This document shows, one piece after another, positions 17,314-26,122 of a stretch of DNA of 64,000 nt (within the stretch, counting starts at the first letter, position 1; every line of letters starts with the position of its first letter). The position numbers and the translations under genes were made by a program. Under the pieces are notes generated by a model, which was not told where the DNA came from, did no database searches, and saw nothing but the letters and a program-made list of their open reading frames with translations. Source of the stretch: Arsukibacterium ikkense (GTDB lineage: Bacteria; Pseudomonadota; Gammaproteobacteria; Enterobacterales; Alteromonadaceae); contig NZ_LAHO01000002.1 in the NCBI RefSeq assembly GCF_000987775.1, forward strand, positions 186,001 through 250,000, written 5' to 3'.

Positions 17314-18090
17314 ATGAAGCAGTTAAAAACCCTTATTGGCGCCTCTGTACTGGCACTGTCAGCTTTTGCGGCCAATGCAGCACCGATTAATGTTAATGGT
17401 GTAACCTGGGATCCAAGCCATCCGCTAAGCTTTGCAGCTGACACGGATTTCTTTACCCAAAGTATTATTGCCAACCCGGGTGACACCCTTTCTGGTTGGG
17501 GTAACATTGGTTCAATTAATGCTAACAGCAGCTTTTGCGCTGGTTGTGAGCTGACTTTTGAATTTGGCGGTTTTACCACTACCAATATCACAACAGGTCA
17601 GGTTCGTAATACGGGTGCTAACGCGTTAAATTCGTCAACTGGCTGGGTTATAGAAGTTGATTTTGAATTTGCTGGCGGTTTTGCTAACCTGTGGGTAGAC
17701 CACAGCCCTAACTTTGATGGCAGCTTTGCTTCATCAACGGATGGTAGCCTGTGGTTATCAGCAGTGCCAAATATGGGTACTGGCGCAAGTTTATTAGCGT
17801 CTGCCTGGATAGCCTATAACCCGGTTACCAGCACTATTCTGTTTAATGAAATTATTATTGGTGATGGTTATGCATTGCTTGACGTAACCGGTGGTGCGGC
17901 CTTTGCTAATTTTGACACCAATGCTCAGTTGTTTGGTGCAGATATCCGGGTGACCTCACAGTTTGGTACCCGTGCTACGCCTGACAACATTATTATGAAT
18001 GCCGTAACCGTGCCAGAGCCTGCCTCACTGGCAATCTTAGGTTTAGGTTTACTGGGTATGGGCGCGTTATCACGTCGCCGTAAAGCGTAA
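17314..18090 (+). CDS. PEP-CTERM sorting domain protein
   Basis: 258 residues. It has a signal peptide (residues about 1-22, ending ANAA) and a C-terminal tripartite sorting signal: VPEPAS (from about residue 233), a hydrophobic helix rich in Leu and Gly, and the basic tail RRRKA. Such proteins are cleaved and anchored or released by an exosortase. The mature part is rich in Asn, Gly, Phe and small residues, with a CAGC pair near residue 72. It is unrecognised beyond the sorting signal and may be a matrix or surface protein. It stands alone between two terminators and behind a sigma-54 promoter. Confidence 0.95.
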   Translation: MKQLKTLIGASVLALSAFAANAAPINVNGVTWDPSHPLSFAADTDFFTQSIIANPGDTLSGWGNIGSINANSSFCAGCELTFEFGGFTTTNITTGQVRNTGANALNSSTGWVIEVDFEFAGGFANLWVDHSPNFDGSFASSTDGSLWLSAVPNMGTGASLLASAWIAYNPVTSTILFNEIIIGDGYALLDVTGGAAFANFDTNAQLFGADIRVTSQFGTRATPDNIIMNAVTVPEPASLAILGLGLLGMGALSRRRKA

Positions 18091-18105
18091 AACATTACGC
18101 CTGAT

Positions 18106-18132
18106 AAAAAACCTCCTGACGGAGGTTTTTTT
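18106..18132 (+). terminator. Rho-independent terminator after the PEP-CTERM gene
   Basis: AAAAACCTCC, a TGAC loop and GGAGGTTTTTTT form a compact stem with a U-tract on either strand. It can also terminate the converging flavin-oxidase gene. Confidence 0.9.
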
Positions 18133-18146
18133 ATGCCTGTAACTGC

Positions 18147-19796
18147 CTACTCTGGCTGATATCTGCCCGGGCTGATAATATTATGCGGGTCTAAGGCCTG
18201 TTTAATTTTGGCACTGATTTGCCAGAATGGCAGTTTTGCATCCAGTAAGCTGGCCTGTTGCGCCAGGTTCAGCCGGTATGGCACCCAACCCTGCTTTAAG
18301 CCCTTGCTGACTAACTCATCCAGACAGGCATGCGCTTGCGCAACTGCCACCGGATCAGCCAGATTAAAAACAATAGGAATGGTACTGTCTACCATGTCGT
18401 GTTTTAAACTGGTGAAGGTAATCATCGGTTCAATACCATATTGAGGACAAACCAACCTGACATGTTCGATAAAACGGCGCATTGCGTCACTGCGCATTGG
18501 CACCAGTGGCGCGTACCACAGCAAACCACAACCGTCGGCAGCCGGATTAAGCAATTGGCTGGTATCAGCCTTAACCCTGGGGTTACGCCAGTAAGCCAGT
18601 GGCAGGGCCACCTGATTAGGATAACCCCGCATAATTTTAATACCGGCATCTAACGAACTTAACATTTTCCGGGGGTTAGTTAGCATAGCGGCCGGTAATA
18701 ACTGCAGCAGTGCTTTGCCGAATTTAATTAGTAAACCGTCTGAAAACACCATTTTACTGCACTGACCTGCGCCAAAACGTTTTACTTCACGCCGGGCTGC
18801 TTTCACCACCGTTTTTTGGCCGTACAGCGTACCAGCAATAGTCCAGGCCGGAATATCATAAGCCCTGGCGATATCTGCCACCTGCTGCTCGCTCATCACC
18901 TGATGAGCCGCCGGGCCATTAGGATTCGGCGCCATCATCGCCGCCACCCGGCGCTGGTCCATGATGTTAACTGAACCCACCACCCCTTCCAGTTTTTGCA
19001 AAATAGTAAATACTATTTGCTGTGCCTGTTCGAACTGATGTTCACTGGCAAACTGCAGATAAAAGGCACTGAATGCTTCAGGGTCTGCTTTTAACCTGAT
19101 AGTCATCTCTGTTACTACGGCCAGATTACTTTGCGTCCATAAGCCGTCTAAATAGGGGCCCAGCCCATATTTATAGGTTTTGTCGATAAAGTCATCTGGG
19201 CTTTGGTCCAGCTCTGCCACCGCAGAGCGAAAGACCGTACCGTCAGCCAGGACGCCCCGAATGCAATTCACTGCAGCAAAATGATCAGTATAGGGCGTGA
19301 TACCATAGCCGCGCTCTAACGCATTACCTAAGATGCTGCAACCCGGACCGGCCCCGGTCACCGGTACCATAAACTTTAGCTGATGCTGGTTAAGAAAATG
19401 CCGCAAATCTTGTTGGGTTACCCCCGGCGTAACGGTAAAAATACCCAGTACCGGGTCGTCGCATGTTATGGTATTTAACTTAGACAGATCGAGAATAACC
19501 GCCGCCGCATCATTTGGCCTGGCTGAACAATAGCCCCAATTGCGGCCAGTGCTAAGCGGGTGCACTGAAAAAGCCTGTGTGCTGTTAGCCTGTGCCGAGG
19601 CCAGTGCCAATACCGCCTTGATATCCGCTGTAACGCCAATAACCACCACAACCTGAGTTAAGCCGGCATTGCCCTCACAATTCTGCTGATAAGGCGCCAA
19701 ATCGGCAGCAGAGGTTAACACCTGACTGGCAGAACTGAGCACCCGTTGCAACAGCACCCCAAGCGTATCAGCAGTGATAGATGGCTTTTCGTTCAA
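18147..19796 (-). CDS. FAD-binding oxidase, p-cresol methylhydroxylase/vanillyl-alcohol oxidase type
   Basis: 549 residues. The PCMH-type FAD domain is clear: STGRNWGYCSA (about 80-91), TVTPGVTQQDL, GNALERGYGITPYTDHF and KYGLGPYLDGLWTQSN align by eye with the flavoprotein subunit of 4-cresol dehydrogenase. The C-terminal substrate domain has LLWYAPLVPMR and ends DPHNIISPGRYQPE. The family oxidises phenolic alcohols or methyl groups; a phenol is not proven as substrate here. No signal peptide is seen. The start overlaps the acyltransferase stop by four bases, so the two are co-translated. It is not a routine member of exosortase loci as far as I know. Confidence 0.88.
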   Translation of the reverse strand: MNEKPSITADTLGVLLQRVLSSASQVLTSAADLAPYQQNCEGNAGLTQVVVVIGVTADIKAVLALASAQANSTQAFSVHPLSTGRNWGYCSARPNDAAAVILDLSKLNTITCDDPVLGIFTVTPGVTQQDLRHFLNQHQLKFMVPVTGAGPGCSILGNALERGYGITPYTDHFAAVNCIRGVLADGTVFRSAVAELDQSPDDFIDKTYKYGLGPYLDGLWTQSNLAVVTEMTIRLKADPEAFSAFYLQFASEHQFEQAQQIVFTILQKLEGVVGSVNIMDQRRVAAMMAPNPNGPAAHQVMSEQQVADIARAYDIPAWTIAGTLYGQKTVVKAARREVKRFGAGQCSKMVFSDGLLIKFGKALLQLLPAAMLTNPRKMLSSLDAGIKIMRGYPNQVALPLAYWRNPRVKADTSQLLNPAADGCGLLWYAPLVPMRSDAMRRFIEHVRLVCPQYGIEPMITFTSLKHDMVDSTIPIVFNLADPVAVAQAHACLDELVSKGLKQGWVPYRLNLAQQASLLDAKLPFWQISAKIKQALDPHNIISPGRYQPE

Positions 19797-20659
19797 TAGC
19801 TTATCCCTAATTTACCACCAAAGTTGATGCCAAAGCGGTTATCACCATCGCCTCTGTCCTGCGCAAACAGGTCTTGTTCTATTGAGTGTAATAATTTGGT
19901 AAAGCCAGCAGAGATACTGGTTCTGAACATATCAGAGTTAATATAATAAGCCGCCCTTTTACCATGATATTCAATAGGCTTTCCCAGCTGTTTAAAGTTA
20001 ATGCCAATAAAGCTTAAACTGCGGGCCAGTCTCGGTTCCATCATTACATAGCCGTGGAAACGATTAGAATGAAAGCCCATGGCAGCAGCAGACATATACA
20101 AACATACGGCTATGTAAGGAAAACAACGTAGCTCTGTGGCAGAGTATGCCTTCTCGTTAAAGGCACCGGTTGCCGCCCCTTTAAAATGGTCAATGGCCCG
20201 CTTGCGGAAGTTTTCAGGCACAGCCAGACGGGAGATTTCACAAATACTTTCCCTGGGAAACTGCCATGGCGCAAAGTCGCCTTCTTCTATGGCATGACTA
20301 CAGAACTTTTCAATGGGTAAAGGCTCGTTGGCTGAAGCGGAAGTAATTAAGCGCACGGTGCCGGCCAGGGCATCAGAACTCAGATGGCGAATAAAACAAT
20401 GAATCGAGCGTTGGTCAAACTCATCAAACTCTTCATATCCATCTTTTATATCTTCAAAGTGCAGCTCCTCGCAGTACACCTGATGCCGCAGCCGGTATAC
20501 TTCATGCCGAAGTGCCTCAGTATTAGCAATTTGTGGCCGTAAGTACTTTGAAAAGTGTGCTGAGATAGTTTTAGCATCATTGCTGGCAAGGCCAGCCATG
20601 GCTTTTTTCACCACACCACCAATAATGGGTTTATCTGCCAGAGATTTAAGCCGTCTCAT
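19793..20659 (-). CDS. PEP-CTERM/exosortase system-associated acyltransferase
   Basis: 288 residues with the GNAT fold of autoinducer-synthase relatives. LRHEVYRLRHQVYCEELHFED (broken: LRHEVY, RLRHQVYCEEL) is the typical start of the N-acyl-amino-acid/acyl-homoserine-lactone synthase-like domain. FDQRSIHCFIRH, GTVRLI and ICEISRLAVPENFRKR follow in order. It probably transfers an acyl chain from an acyl carrier protein or CoA to an amine. The family is a known companion of exosortase systems. It is in an overlapping operon with the flavin oxidase; a 209-base gap without an obvious sigma-54 motif precedes it. Confidence 0.9.
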   Translation of the reverse strand: MRRLKSLADKPIIGGVVKKAMAGLASNDAKTISAHFSKYLRPQIANTEALRHEVYRLRHQVYCEELHFEDIKDGYEEFDEFDQRSIHCFIRHLSSDALAGTVRLITSASANEPLPIEKFCSHAIEEGDFAPWQFPRESICEISRLAVPENFRKRAIDHFKGAATGAFNEKAYSATELRCFPYIAVCLYMSAAAMGFHSNRFHGYVMMEPRLARSLSFIGINFKQLGKPIEYHGKRAAYYINSDMFRTSISAGFTKLLHSIEQDLFAQDRGDGDNRFGINFGGKLGISY

Positions 20660-20868
20660 AGACCCCTCTTAAGCTGTCTGTAAATTATATCCATATCACT
20701 GCACTTTGCTTGAGGTAGCACTTAACGGCAGATAGGTTATCTGCCATTGCTTTTAGTATCTATTATCAGACAAGTGTAGATGATCCCTGCAGATTGTAAG
20801 CTCAAACTTACCATCATATTCCACAATCAGGTTAGCACTTTTATACAAAAAAACGGTTTATTAACCCC

Positions 20869-21696
20869 TTAAACAAACAATTCCGCCAGCTTCACCGGTA
20901 CAATTTCTGCAGCAGTCTGGTAACCAATATCATATAACCACTGTTTCTGCGCCAATGTCATATCAAAGTTAACCGAAGATATCTGCCCGGTGTTAACGAC
21001 TATGGTGTTATGCCAGTATTCTGCATGCACATACTCCCGGGAAATGGCATTCATAAAAGTTTGAATTAACATATAAATATAAGACAACACCGGAAAATAG
21101 CGGCTGGTAACGACTGGTTTACTATCTGCTTCGCTCTTTAAGCGAAAACACACCAATGGCACGCCCTGGCCCGACCAATCACGGTGCAGAGCATCCTCTG
21201 ATAAAATGACGCCATCAGTCATCACATGATGCTTAAATCGCTTAAAAGCAAAAAATAACGGGATCGACATTGAAAACCGGATAGCCTGTGACACCTTGAG
21301 ATCAGGCGTCAACTGGCGATTAAAAATAACCGGCCCGCCCCCCTGGATATCGGTTGCCAGTACATGTAAGTCGAAGTTTAAATCTGCAAAACACCGGCCT
21401 TCCAGCAACTTGTCAAGCCAGGATTCAAAAGCATTGCCATCACTTAACCCACCTAACCGTATCAGCTTAGTAATTGACAGCCCCCGAAACTGTCTGAAAT
21501 CTGTGCTCATTGACAGCTCATGCATCTGGCTCAAACTCCAACCCGCAGCATATAAAGCAGCCACGATACTACCACCAGATACTCCTACCAGATGTCGGAA
21601 GGTTAACCCTTGTTCTTGCAAGGCTTTTAAAATACCAATGTAACAAGCTAAACGAGTGCCACCGCCGGATAATATCGGCACAATTTCCTTTGGCAT
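20869..21696 (-). CDS. Patatin-like phospholipase
   Basis: About 276 residues, one patatin domain. The oxyanion loop SGGGTRLACYIG (about 10-21), the nucleophile elbow GVSGGS with Ser40, and the catalytic aspartate in TDGV (about 161) are all present. It should hydrolyse lipid acyl esters in or near the inner membrane. A TTG at 21702 extends the frame, but ATG 21696 has AAGG about seven bases upstream. It is upstream of the acyltransferase on the same strand with a 209-base gap and divergent from the protease gene. A link to lipid-linked polysaccharide turnover is only suggested by position. Confidence 0.88.
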   Translation of the reverse strand: MPKEIVPILSGGGTRLACYIGILKALQEQGLTFRHLVGVSGGSIVAALYAAGWSLSQMHELSMSTDFRQFRGLSITKLIRLGGLSDGNAFESWLDKLLEGRCFADLNFDLHVLATDIQGGGPVIFNRQLTPDLKVSQAIRFSMSIPLFFAFKRFKHHVMTDGVILSEDALHRDWSGQGVPLVCFRLKSEADSKPVVTSRYFPVLSYIYMLIQTFMNAISREYVHAEYWHNTIVVNTGQISSVNFDMTLAQKQWLYDIGYQTAAEIVPVKLAELFV

Positions 21697-21836
21697 CTGC
21701 AACCTTATCAGCTGAATAATGAGTACTTACTCAGTATGGGTGATTATCTGCAAGTTTCCAGCATCGACTAGAGCAATTTGTAAACAAATACGCTAGTATG
21801 TGAGAGTTCACTAAGGAAAGGGAAAGCAGCACTGCT

Positions 21837-22589
21837 ATGGCAAAGCACATTTATTTTCTGTTAAGTTTACTCATGTTTAGCTCTGTGGCAGCAACCGCTG
21901 AACTGGTTAGCACGCTACAGAAAATTAAACCTTCGGTTGTCGCGATAGGTATCCAGAATCCTACTTCATCGCCACGCATCAGATTAATTGGCAGCGGTTT
22001 CGCGGTCAGCCCTGGCAACCGCATTGTTACAAACTATCATGTTGTTGCTAATCCGCTTGACGACAGTAAACTGGAGCAATATGTTGTACTTGCCGGCCAG
22101 GGCGCTGCTATCACAGTTTATCAGGTACAGAAACAACGCAACGCCCCAGCCTTTGACTTAGCTTTGCTGACAATTGGTGGACATTTGCCCGCATTAACCG
22201 TCAATAAGGCGCCGTTACTGGCCGAAGGTTCAGCCATTGCCTTTACCGGTTTTCCAATAACGCAGGTGCTTGGCTTATACCCCGCTACCCATAGTGGGAT
22301 TATTGCCGCTCACACGCCTATTGCCATCCCGGTCGACAATGCCCGTAACTTGCAAGCAACGATGTTAAAGCAACTCGACAAGCCGTACCTGGTATATCAG
22401 CTTGATGCGGTAGCCTACCCCGGCAATAGCGGTAGCCCGTTGTACCGGCCAGACAATGGTGAGGTTATTGGCATTATTAATCAGGTATATATAAAAACCA
22501 GCCGTGAAGCGGTGCTAAGCGACCCCAGCGGCATAAGTTACGCTATACCCAGTTCGCACCTGCTAGACTTAATGCAGCAGCCAGATTAA
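21837..22589 (+). CDS. Secreted trypsin-like serine protease
   Basis: 250 residues with a signal peptide (about 1-21). A chymotrypsin-fold triad is visible: His in TNYHVV (about 68), Asp in FDLALL (about 107) and Ser in GNSGSPL (about 198). There is no PDZ domain, unlike DegP. The gap to prsK is 8 bases, so it is likely co-transcribed with the PrsK/PrsR pair and might process a secreted component or signal for it. The Shine-Dalgarno region is poor: the AAGGAAAGGGAAAG purine run ends about 10 bases upstream of the ATG. Confidence 0.85.
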   Translation: MAKHIYFLLSLLMFSSVAATAELVSTLQKIKPSVVAIGIQNPTSSPRIRLIGSGFAVSPGNRIVTNYHVVANPLDDSKLEQYVVLAGQGAAITVYQVQKQRNAPAFDLALLTIGGHLPALTVNKAPLLAEGSAIAFTGFPITQVLGLYPATHSGIIAAHTPIAIPVDNARNLQATMLKQLDKPYLVYQLDAVAYPGNSGSPLYRPDNGEVIGIINQVYIKTSREAVLSDPSGISYAIPSSHLLDLMQQPD

Positions 22590-22597
22590 TTACTCTG

Positions 22598-24673
22598 ATG
22601 CTTATGGATGCTATTCTACGTTTTGAGTTAGATAAAATCGGCTTTATTCTGGCTGCCGTCGCCTATCTTTTTTTCTTTGGTTTATTACTTGCGACCCGGG
22701 TTAGCAATTTACAGAAGCATTTACTGCTGGCGCTATCGGTCGTCACTATTTGTTGGGCAGTATATTACAGCTGGTCAGCGGCACTTCCGTTCACCACCCC
22801 CAGCTCGCACATTATCGAAAACAGTAAAAGTACCATCCTGATCCTCTTTTTACTGGCGGCACTTAGTAAGGCCAGCTGCACAGCATGGCAGTTTTTACGC
22901 CAACCCTATGTTGCGGGCTTATTAATTGCGGTTACTGGCTGGGTCATCATTTCCAGCAGCAACCTGCTAAGTGCCAGTAATATTTTTACCGGCAATATTG
23001 CTATCTGCATTTTACAGCTTGCGTTACTTGAAGCACTGTATCGTCGTTCAGGGCATGCCAAGTGGCAACATAAACCACTGGTGCTGGCGCTGACGATCAC
23101 CACCCTGTATGACTTTGCCCTGCTGGCTGAGTCAGCCTTGTTTGGCAGGATTGATGATCAAATCTGGCTTGCCCGCGGCTTTGTTTATTGCGCCATGCTG
23201 CCATTGATGATTATTGCGATACGGCGGATTACCGCCTGGGGTATTAATGTTTATATCTCGCGGGATATCGTACTGCAAAGCTCATTGGTGCTTGGCGCCG
23301 GAGTATATTTATGTCTGTTGGCCATTACCGGTTTTTACATCCGGTATTTTGGCGGTAGCTGGTCAAATCTTATTCAGGCAACCTTTATTATTCTGGGCAT
23401 TGCCGCCCTGATTTTTCTGATGCTGTCAGGTACCCTCAGAAGAAAGTTGAAGGTTTTTATAGAAAAACATTTTTTTGCCAATAAATTCGATTACCGCGAA
23501 AAATGGCTGCTGCTAACCCGGGCTATACAGAAAATCGATATTACCCAACCCGACCATTACCAAAGCCTGTTGCGGGCATGGCTGAACAGCATAGGTTACG
23601 ACCGGGGACTCATTATTAAATTCAGGGCTGATAGTGTTATAACCCTGGCACAACAGCATCGCCCAGCTTTGAACAACGACGAACTGCAATTAATTACCGC
23701 GTACCAGCAGTACTTTATTAATCGTAACTGGTTGGTTGATCTTTCTGACAGTACCGACCCCTTTGTGCAAAGTATAGTAGCCGGCAAATCACTGGATATT
23801 CAGTTAATGATCCCCATTTATACCAAAGGTCAACTTTGGGGTTTATGCTTAATGAATGCGCCCAAAGTCAATAAGATCAGCTTAAACTGGGAATTGCGCG
23901 ACTATCTCACCCTGGTATCAGAACAAATTGCCAGCCACCTGCTGCTGATGCAAGCCAGTCAAACCTTAAGCGAAAATGCGCAGTTTGTTGCCTTTAGCAG
24001 AATGTCTGCTTTTGTTGTGCACGATTTAAAAAATGTTAAAGCGCAAATTGATCTGATTTTAAAAAATGCCAGCAAACACCGGCACAACCCGGAGTTTATT
24101 GATGACAGCTTCAGTACCCTGGGCGCCATGCAACAACGGTTGCAAAATATGCTGAGCCAACTCACCAACAAACGCCTGGAACAGCAAACAGATAGCCAGG
24201 TATCGGTTGCGCAGCTGGTACAACAGGTTATCAGCGAACGTTGTGCTATTCGTAAACCAGTGCCCAAGTTAGTGCTGGAGCAGGACTGCGTATTATTTAT
24301 CGACAAAGAACGCTTTAGCAGTATCTTGTTTCATCTGATTGATAACGCGCAACATGCAACCACAGAAGACGGCAGGGTAACAGTGAAGGTAGCAGGTACT
24401 GCGCAGCAACTTGAGCTTACTATCAGTGATACCGGCTGTGGCATGACCGAAGATTTTATTAAATATCGGCTTTTCAAAGCTTTTGACTCAACTAAAGGTA
24501 ATGCAGGCATGGGTATTGGTGCGCATGACGCCCTGCATTTTGTCGAGCAACTGGGGGGGCAGCTTATCGTCAGCAGTGTGCCCGGTGCAGGCTCTACTTT
24601 TACTATTCAACTTCCGTTAAAATCAGCATTAAGCTCGGCTAAATGCCAAGATACAGTAATACAAGGAATGTAA
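22598..24673 (+). CDS. prsK: PEP-CTERM system sensor histidine kinase PrsK
   Basis: 691 residues. About ten hydrophobic segments fill the first 290 residues, followed by a GAF-like region (about 320-460). The kinase core has the H-box VVHDLKN (His about 474), the N-box LIDNAQHAT (about 580), DTGCGMT and GMGIGAHDA. This is the architecture of PrsK, the sensor kinase of exosortase-A loci. It would phosphorylate PrsR, whose start is one base after this stop. A second ATG two codons in (22604) is an alternative start. Confidence 0.95.
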   Translation: MLMDAILRFELDKIGFILAAVAYLFFFGLLLATRVSNLQKHLLLALSVVTICWAVYYSWSAALPFTTPSSHIIENSKSTILILFLLAALSKASCTAWQFLRQPYVAGLLIAVTGWVIISSSNLLSASNIFTGNIAICILQLALLEALYRRSGHAKWQHKPLVLALTITTLYDFALLAESALFGRIDDQIWLARGFVYCAMLPLMIIAIRRITAWGINVYISRDIVLQSSLVLGAGVYLCLLAITGFYIRYFGGSWSNLIQATFIILGIAALIFLMLSGTLRRKLKVFIEKHFFANKFDYREKWLLLTRAIQKIDITQPDHYQSLLRAWLNSIGYDRGLIIKFRADSVITLAQQHRPALNNDELQLITAYQQYFINRNWLVDLSDSTDPFVQSIVAGKSLDIQLMIPIYTKGQLWGLCLMNAPKVNKISLNWELRDYLTLVSEQIASHLLLMQASQTLSENAQFVAFSRMSAFVVHDLKNVKAQIDLILKNASKHRHNPEFIDDSFSTLGAMQQRLQNMLSQLTNKRLEQQTDSQVSVAQLVQQVISERCAIRKPVPKLVLEQDCVLFIDKERFSSILFHLIDNAQHATTEDGRVTVKVAGTAQQLELTISDTGCGMTEDFIKYRLFKAFDSTKGNAGMGIGAHDALHFVEQLGGQLIVSSVPGAGSTFTIQLPLKSALSSAKCQDTVIQGM

Positions 24674-24674
24674 T

Positions 24675-26033
24675 ATGAAAACCGTATTAGTCGTCGAAGA
24701 CGACATAGGTATCCAAAAGCAATTAAAATGGAGCCTCAGTGACTATGAGCTGGTTTTTGCTGATGACAAAGCCAGCGCTATGACACAGCTAAGACGCTAT
24801 GAACCGGCAGTCGTCACCCTCGACTTAGGCCTGCCACCAGACCCGGCAAATGCTTCACAAGGCCTGGCGTGCCTGGCAGAGATCCTGGCGGTGCAACCTG
24901 ACTGCAAAGTTATCGTACTGACCGGCAATACTGACAACGCTCACGCGTTAAAAGCGGTAGCTCTGGGTGCTTATGACTACTATCAGAAACCCATCGACGC
25001 TGACGTACTGAATATCATTATCCAACGTGCCTTTAAACTAACCGAGCTGGAGCAGGAAAATAAGGCGCTAAAAGCCAGTAACAGCATTCAGCTGGATATT
25101 ATTGGCAATAGTGATGCAATGCTGAAAGCTTGTCGTACCGTTGAAAAAATCGCACCTACCGAAATCACCACTTTGTTACTGGGAGAAAGCGGCACCGGTA
25201 AAGAAGTGTTTGCCCGGGCCATTCATAAGCAAAGCCTGCGCAATAATAAGCCTTTTGTTGCCATTAACTGTGCTTCCATTCCAGAAAATTTGCTGGAAAG
25301 TGAGTTGTTTGGTTATGAAAAAGGCGCCTTTACCGGCGCCAACAAAACCACTTTAGGTAAGATTGAATGTGCCAATGGTGGCACCCTGTTGCTGGATGAA
25401 ATTGGTGATATGCCATTAAGCTTGCAGGCGAAGATGCTGCGCTTTTTACAGGAAAGGGTGATTGAGCGGATTGGTGGCCGCCAGGAAATTGAAGCCGATG
25501 TCAGGGTTATCTGTGCCACCCACCGTAATCTGGCAGAAATGGTCGCCAGCCAGACGTTCCGGGAAGATTTATACTATCGGATCAGTGAAATCACCCTGAC
25601 CATTCCACCGCTACGTGAACGCGGTCATGACATTATTATTATTGCCAGAGCCTTATTACATAAATTTAATCAGGACTATCGTTCTCAGGTGCATGGCTTT
25701 ACCGATAACGCTATCCAGGCGATGTTACTGCATAGCTGGCCTGGCAATATCCGGGAGTTACAAAACAAGCTTAAATCAGCTGTCATTCTGACGGATAATA
25801 AACTGATTGATGCGGTGGATCTGGGGTTAAACGGTAATCATCACAGTAAACTGGATACCTTAAGAAAAGTCAGAGAGCAGGCCGAAACCCAGGCTATTCG
25901 CCATGCCTATGCCGTTGCCAATACCAACCTGTCAAAAACCGCTGACTTACTGGGCATTACCCGCCCCACTCTGTATGCACTGATTGATAAATACCGCTTG
26001 CATGACTTACGCCATACCGACCACGATCATTAA
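24675..26033 (+). CDS. prsR: PEP-CTERM system sigma-54 response regulator PrsR
   Basis: 452 residues with three domains. The receiver domain has acidic residues VEDD near 8, the phospho-acceptor Asp in TLDLGLP (about 52) and the Lys in YQKPID (about 107). The sigma-54 AAA+ domain has Walker A GESGTGKE (about 169-176) and the sigma-54-contacting loop GAFTGAN (about 217). A Fis-type helix-turn-helix (about 420-445, KTADLLGITRPTLY) ends the protein. It activates sigma-54 promoters, and a near-consensus one sits before the PEP-CTERM gene in this locus. It is followed by a strong terminator. Confidence 0.96.
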   Translation: MKTVLVVEDDIGIQKQLKWSLSDYELVFADDKASAMTQLRRYEPAVVTLDLGLPPDPANASQGLACLAEILAVQPDCKVIVLTGNTDNAHALKAVALGAYDYYQKPIDADVLNIIIQRAFKLTELEQENKALKASNSIQLDIIGNSDAMLKACRTVEKIAPTEITTLLLGESGTGKEVFARAIHKQSLRNNKPFVAINCASIPENLLESELFGYEKGAFTGANKTTLGKIECANGGTLLLDEIGDMPLSLQAKMLRFLQERVIERIGGRQEIEADVRVICATHRNLAEMVASQTFREDLYYRISEITLTIPPLRERGHDIIIIARALLHKFNQDYRSQVHGFTDNAIQAMLLHSWPGNIRELQNKLKSAVILTDNKLIDAVDLGLNGNHHSKLDTLRKVREQAETQAIRHAYAVANTNLSKTADLLGITRPTLYALIDKYRLHDLRHTDHDH

Positions 26034-26076
26034 ACCAGTCTGTACAAATACATAATATTGCTTCAGCCAGCAACAG

Positions 26077-26102
26077 AAAAGCCCGCATAAATGCGGGCTT
26101 TT
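26077..26102. terminator. Bidirectional terminator between prsR and the TonB2 cluster
   Basis: AAAAGCCCGCAT, AA, ATGCGGGCTTTT is a near-continuous palindrome with A- and T-tracts on both sides. It can stop transcription of prsR and of the converging TPR gene. Confidence 0.93.
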
Positions 26103-26122
26103 CTACTTTTGCAGAGCGTCTG

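Noticed and set aside
20660..20868. Sigma-54 promoter before the acyltransferase
   Set aside because: No motif with correct spacing was found on the minus strand.
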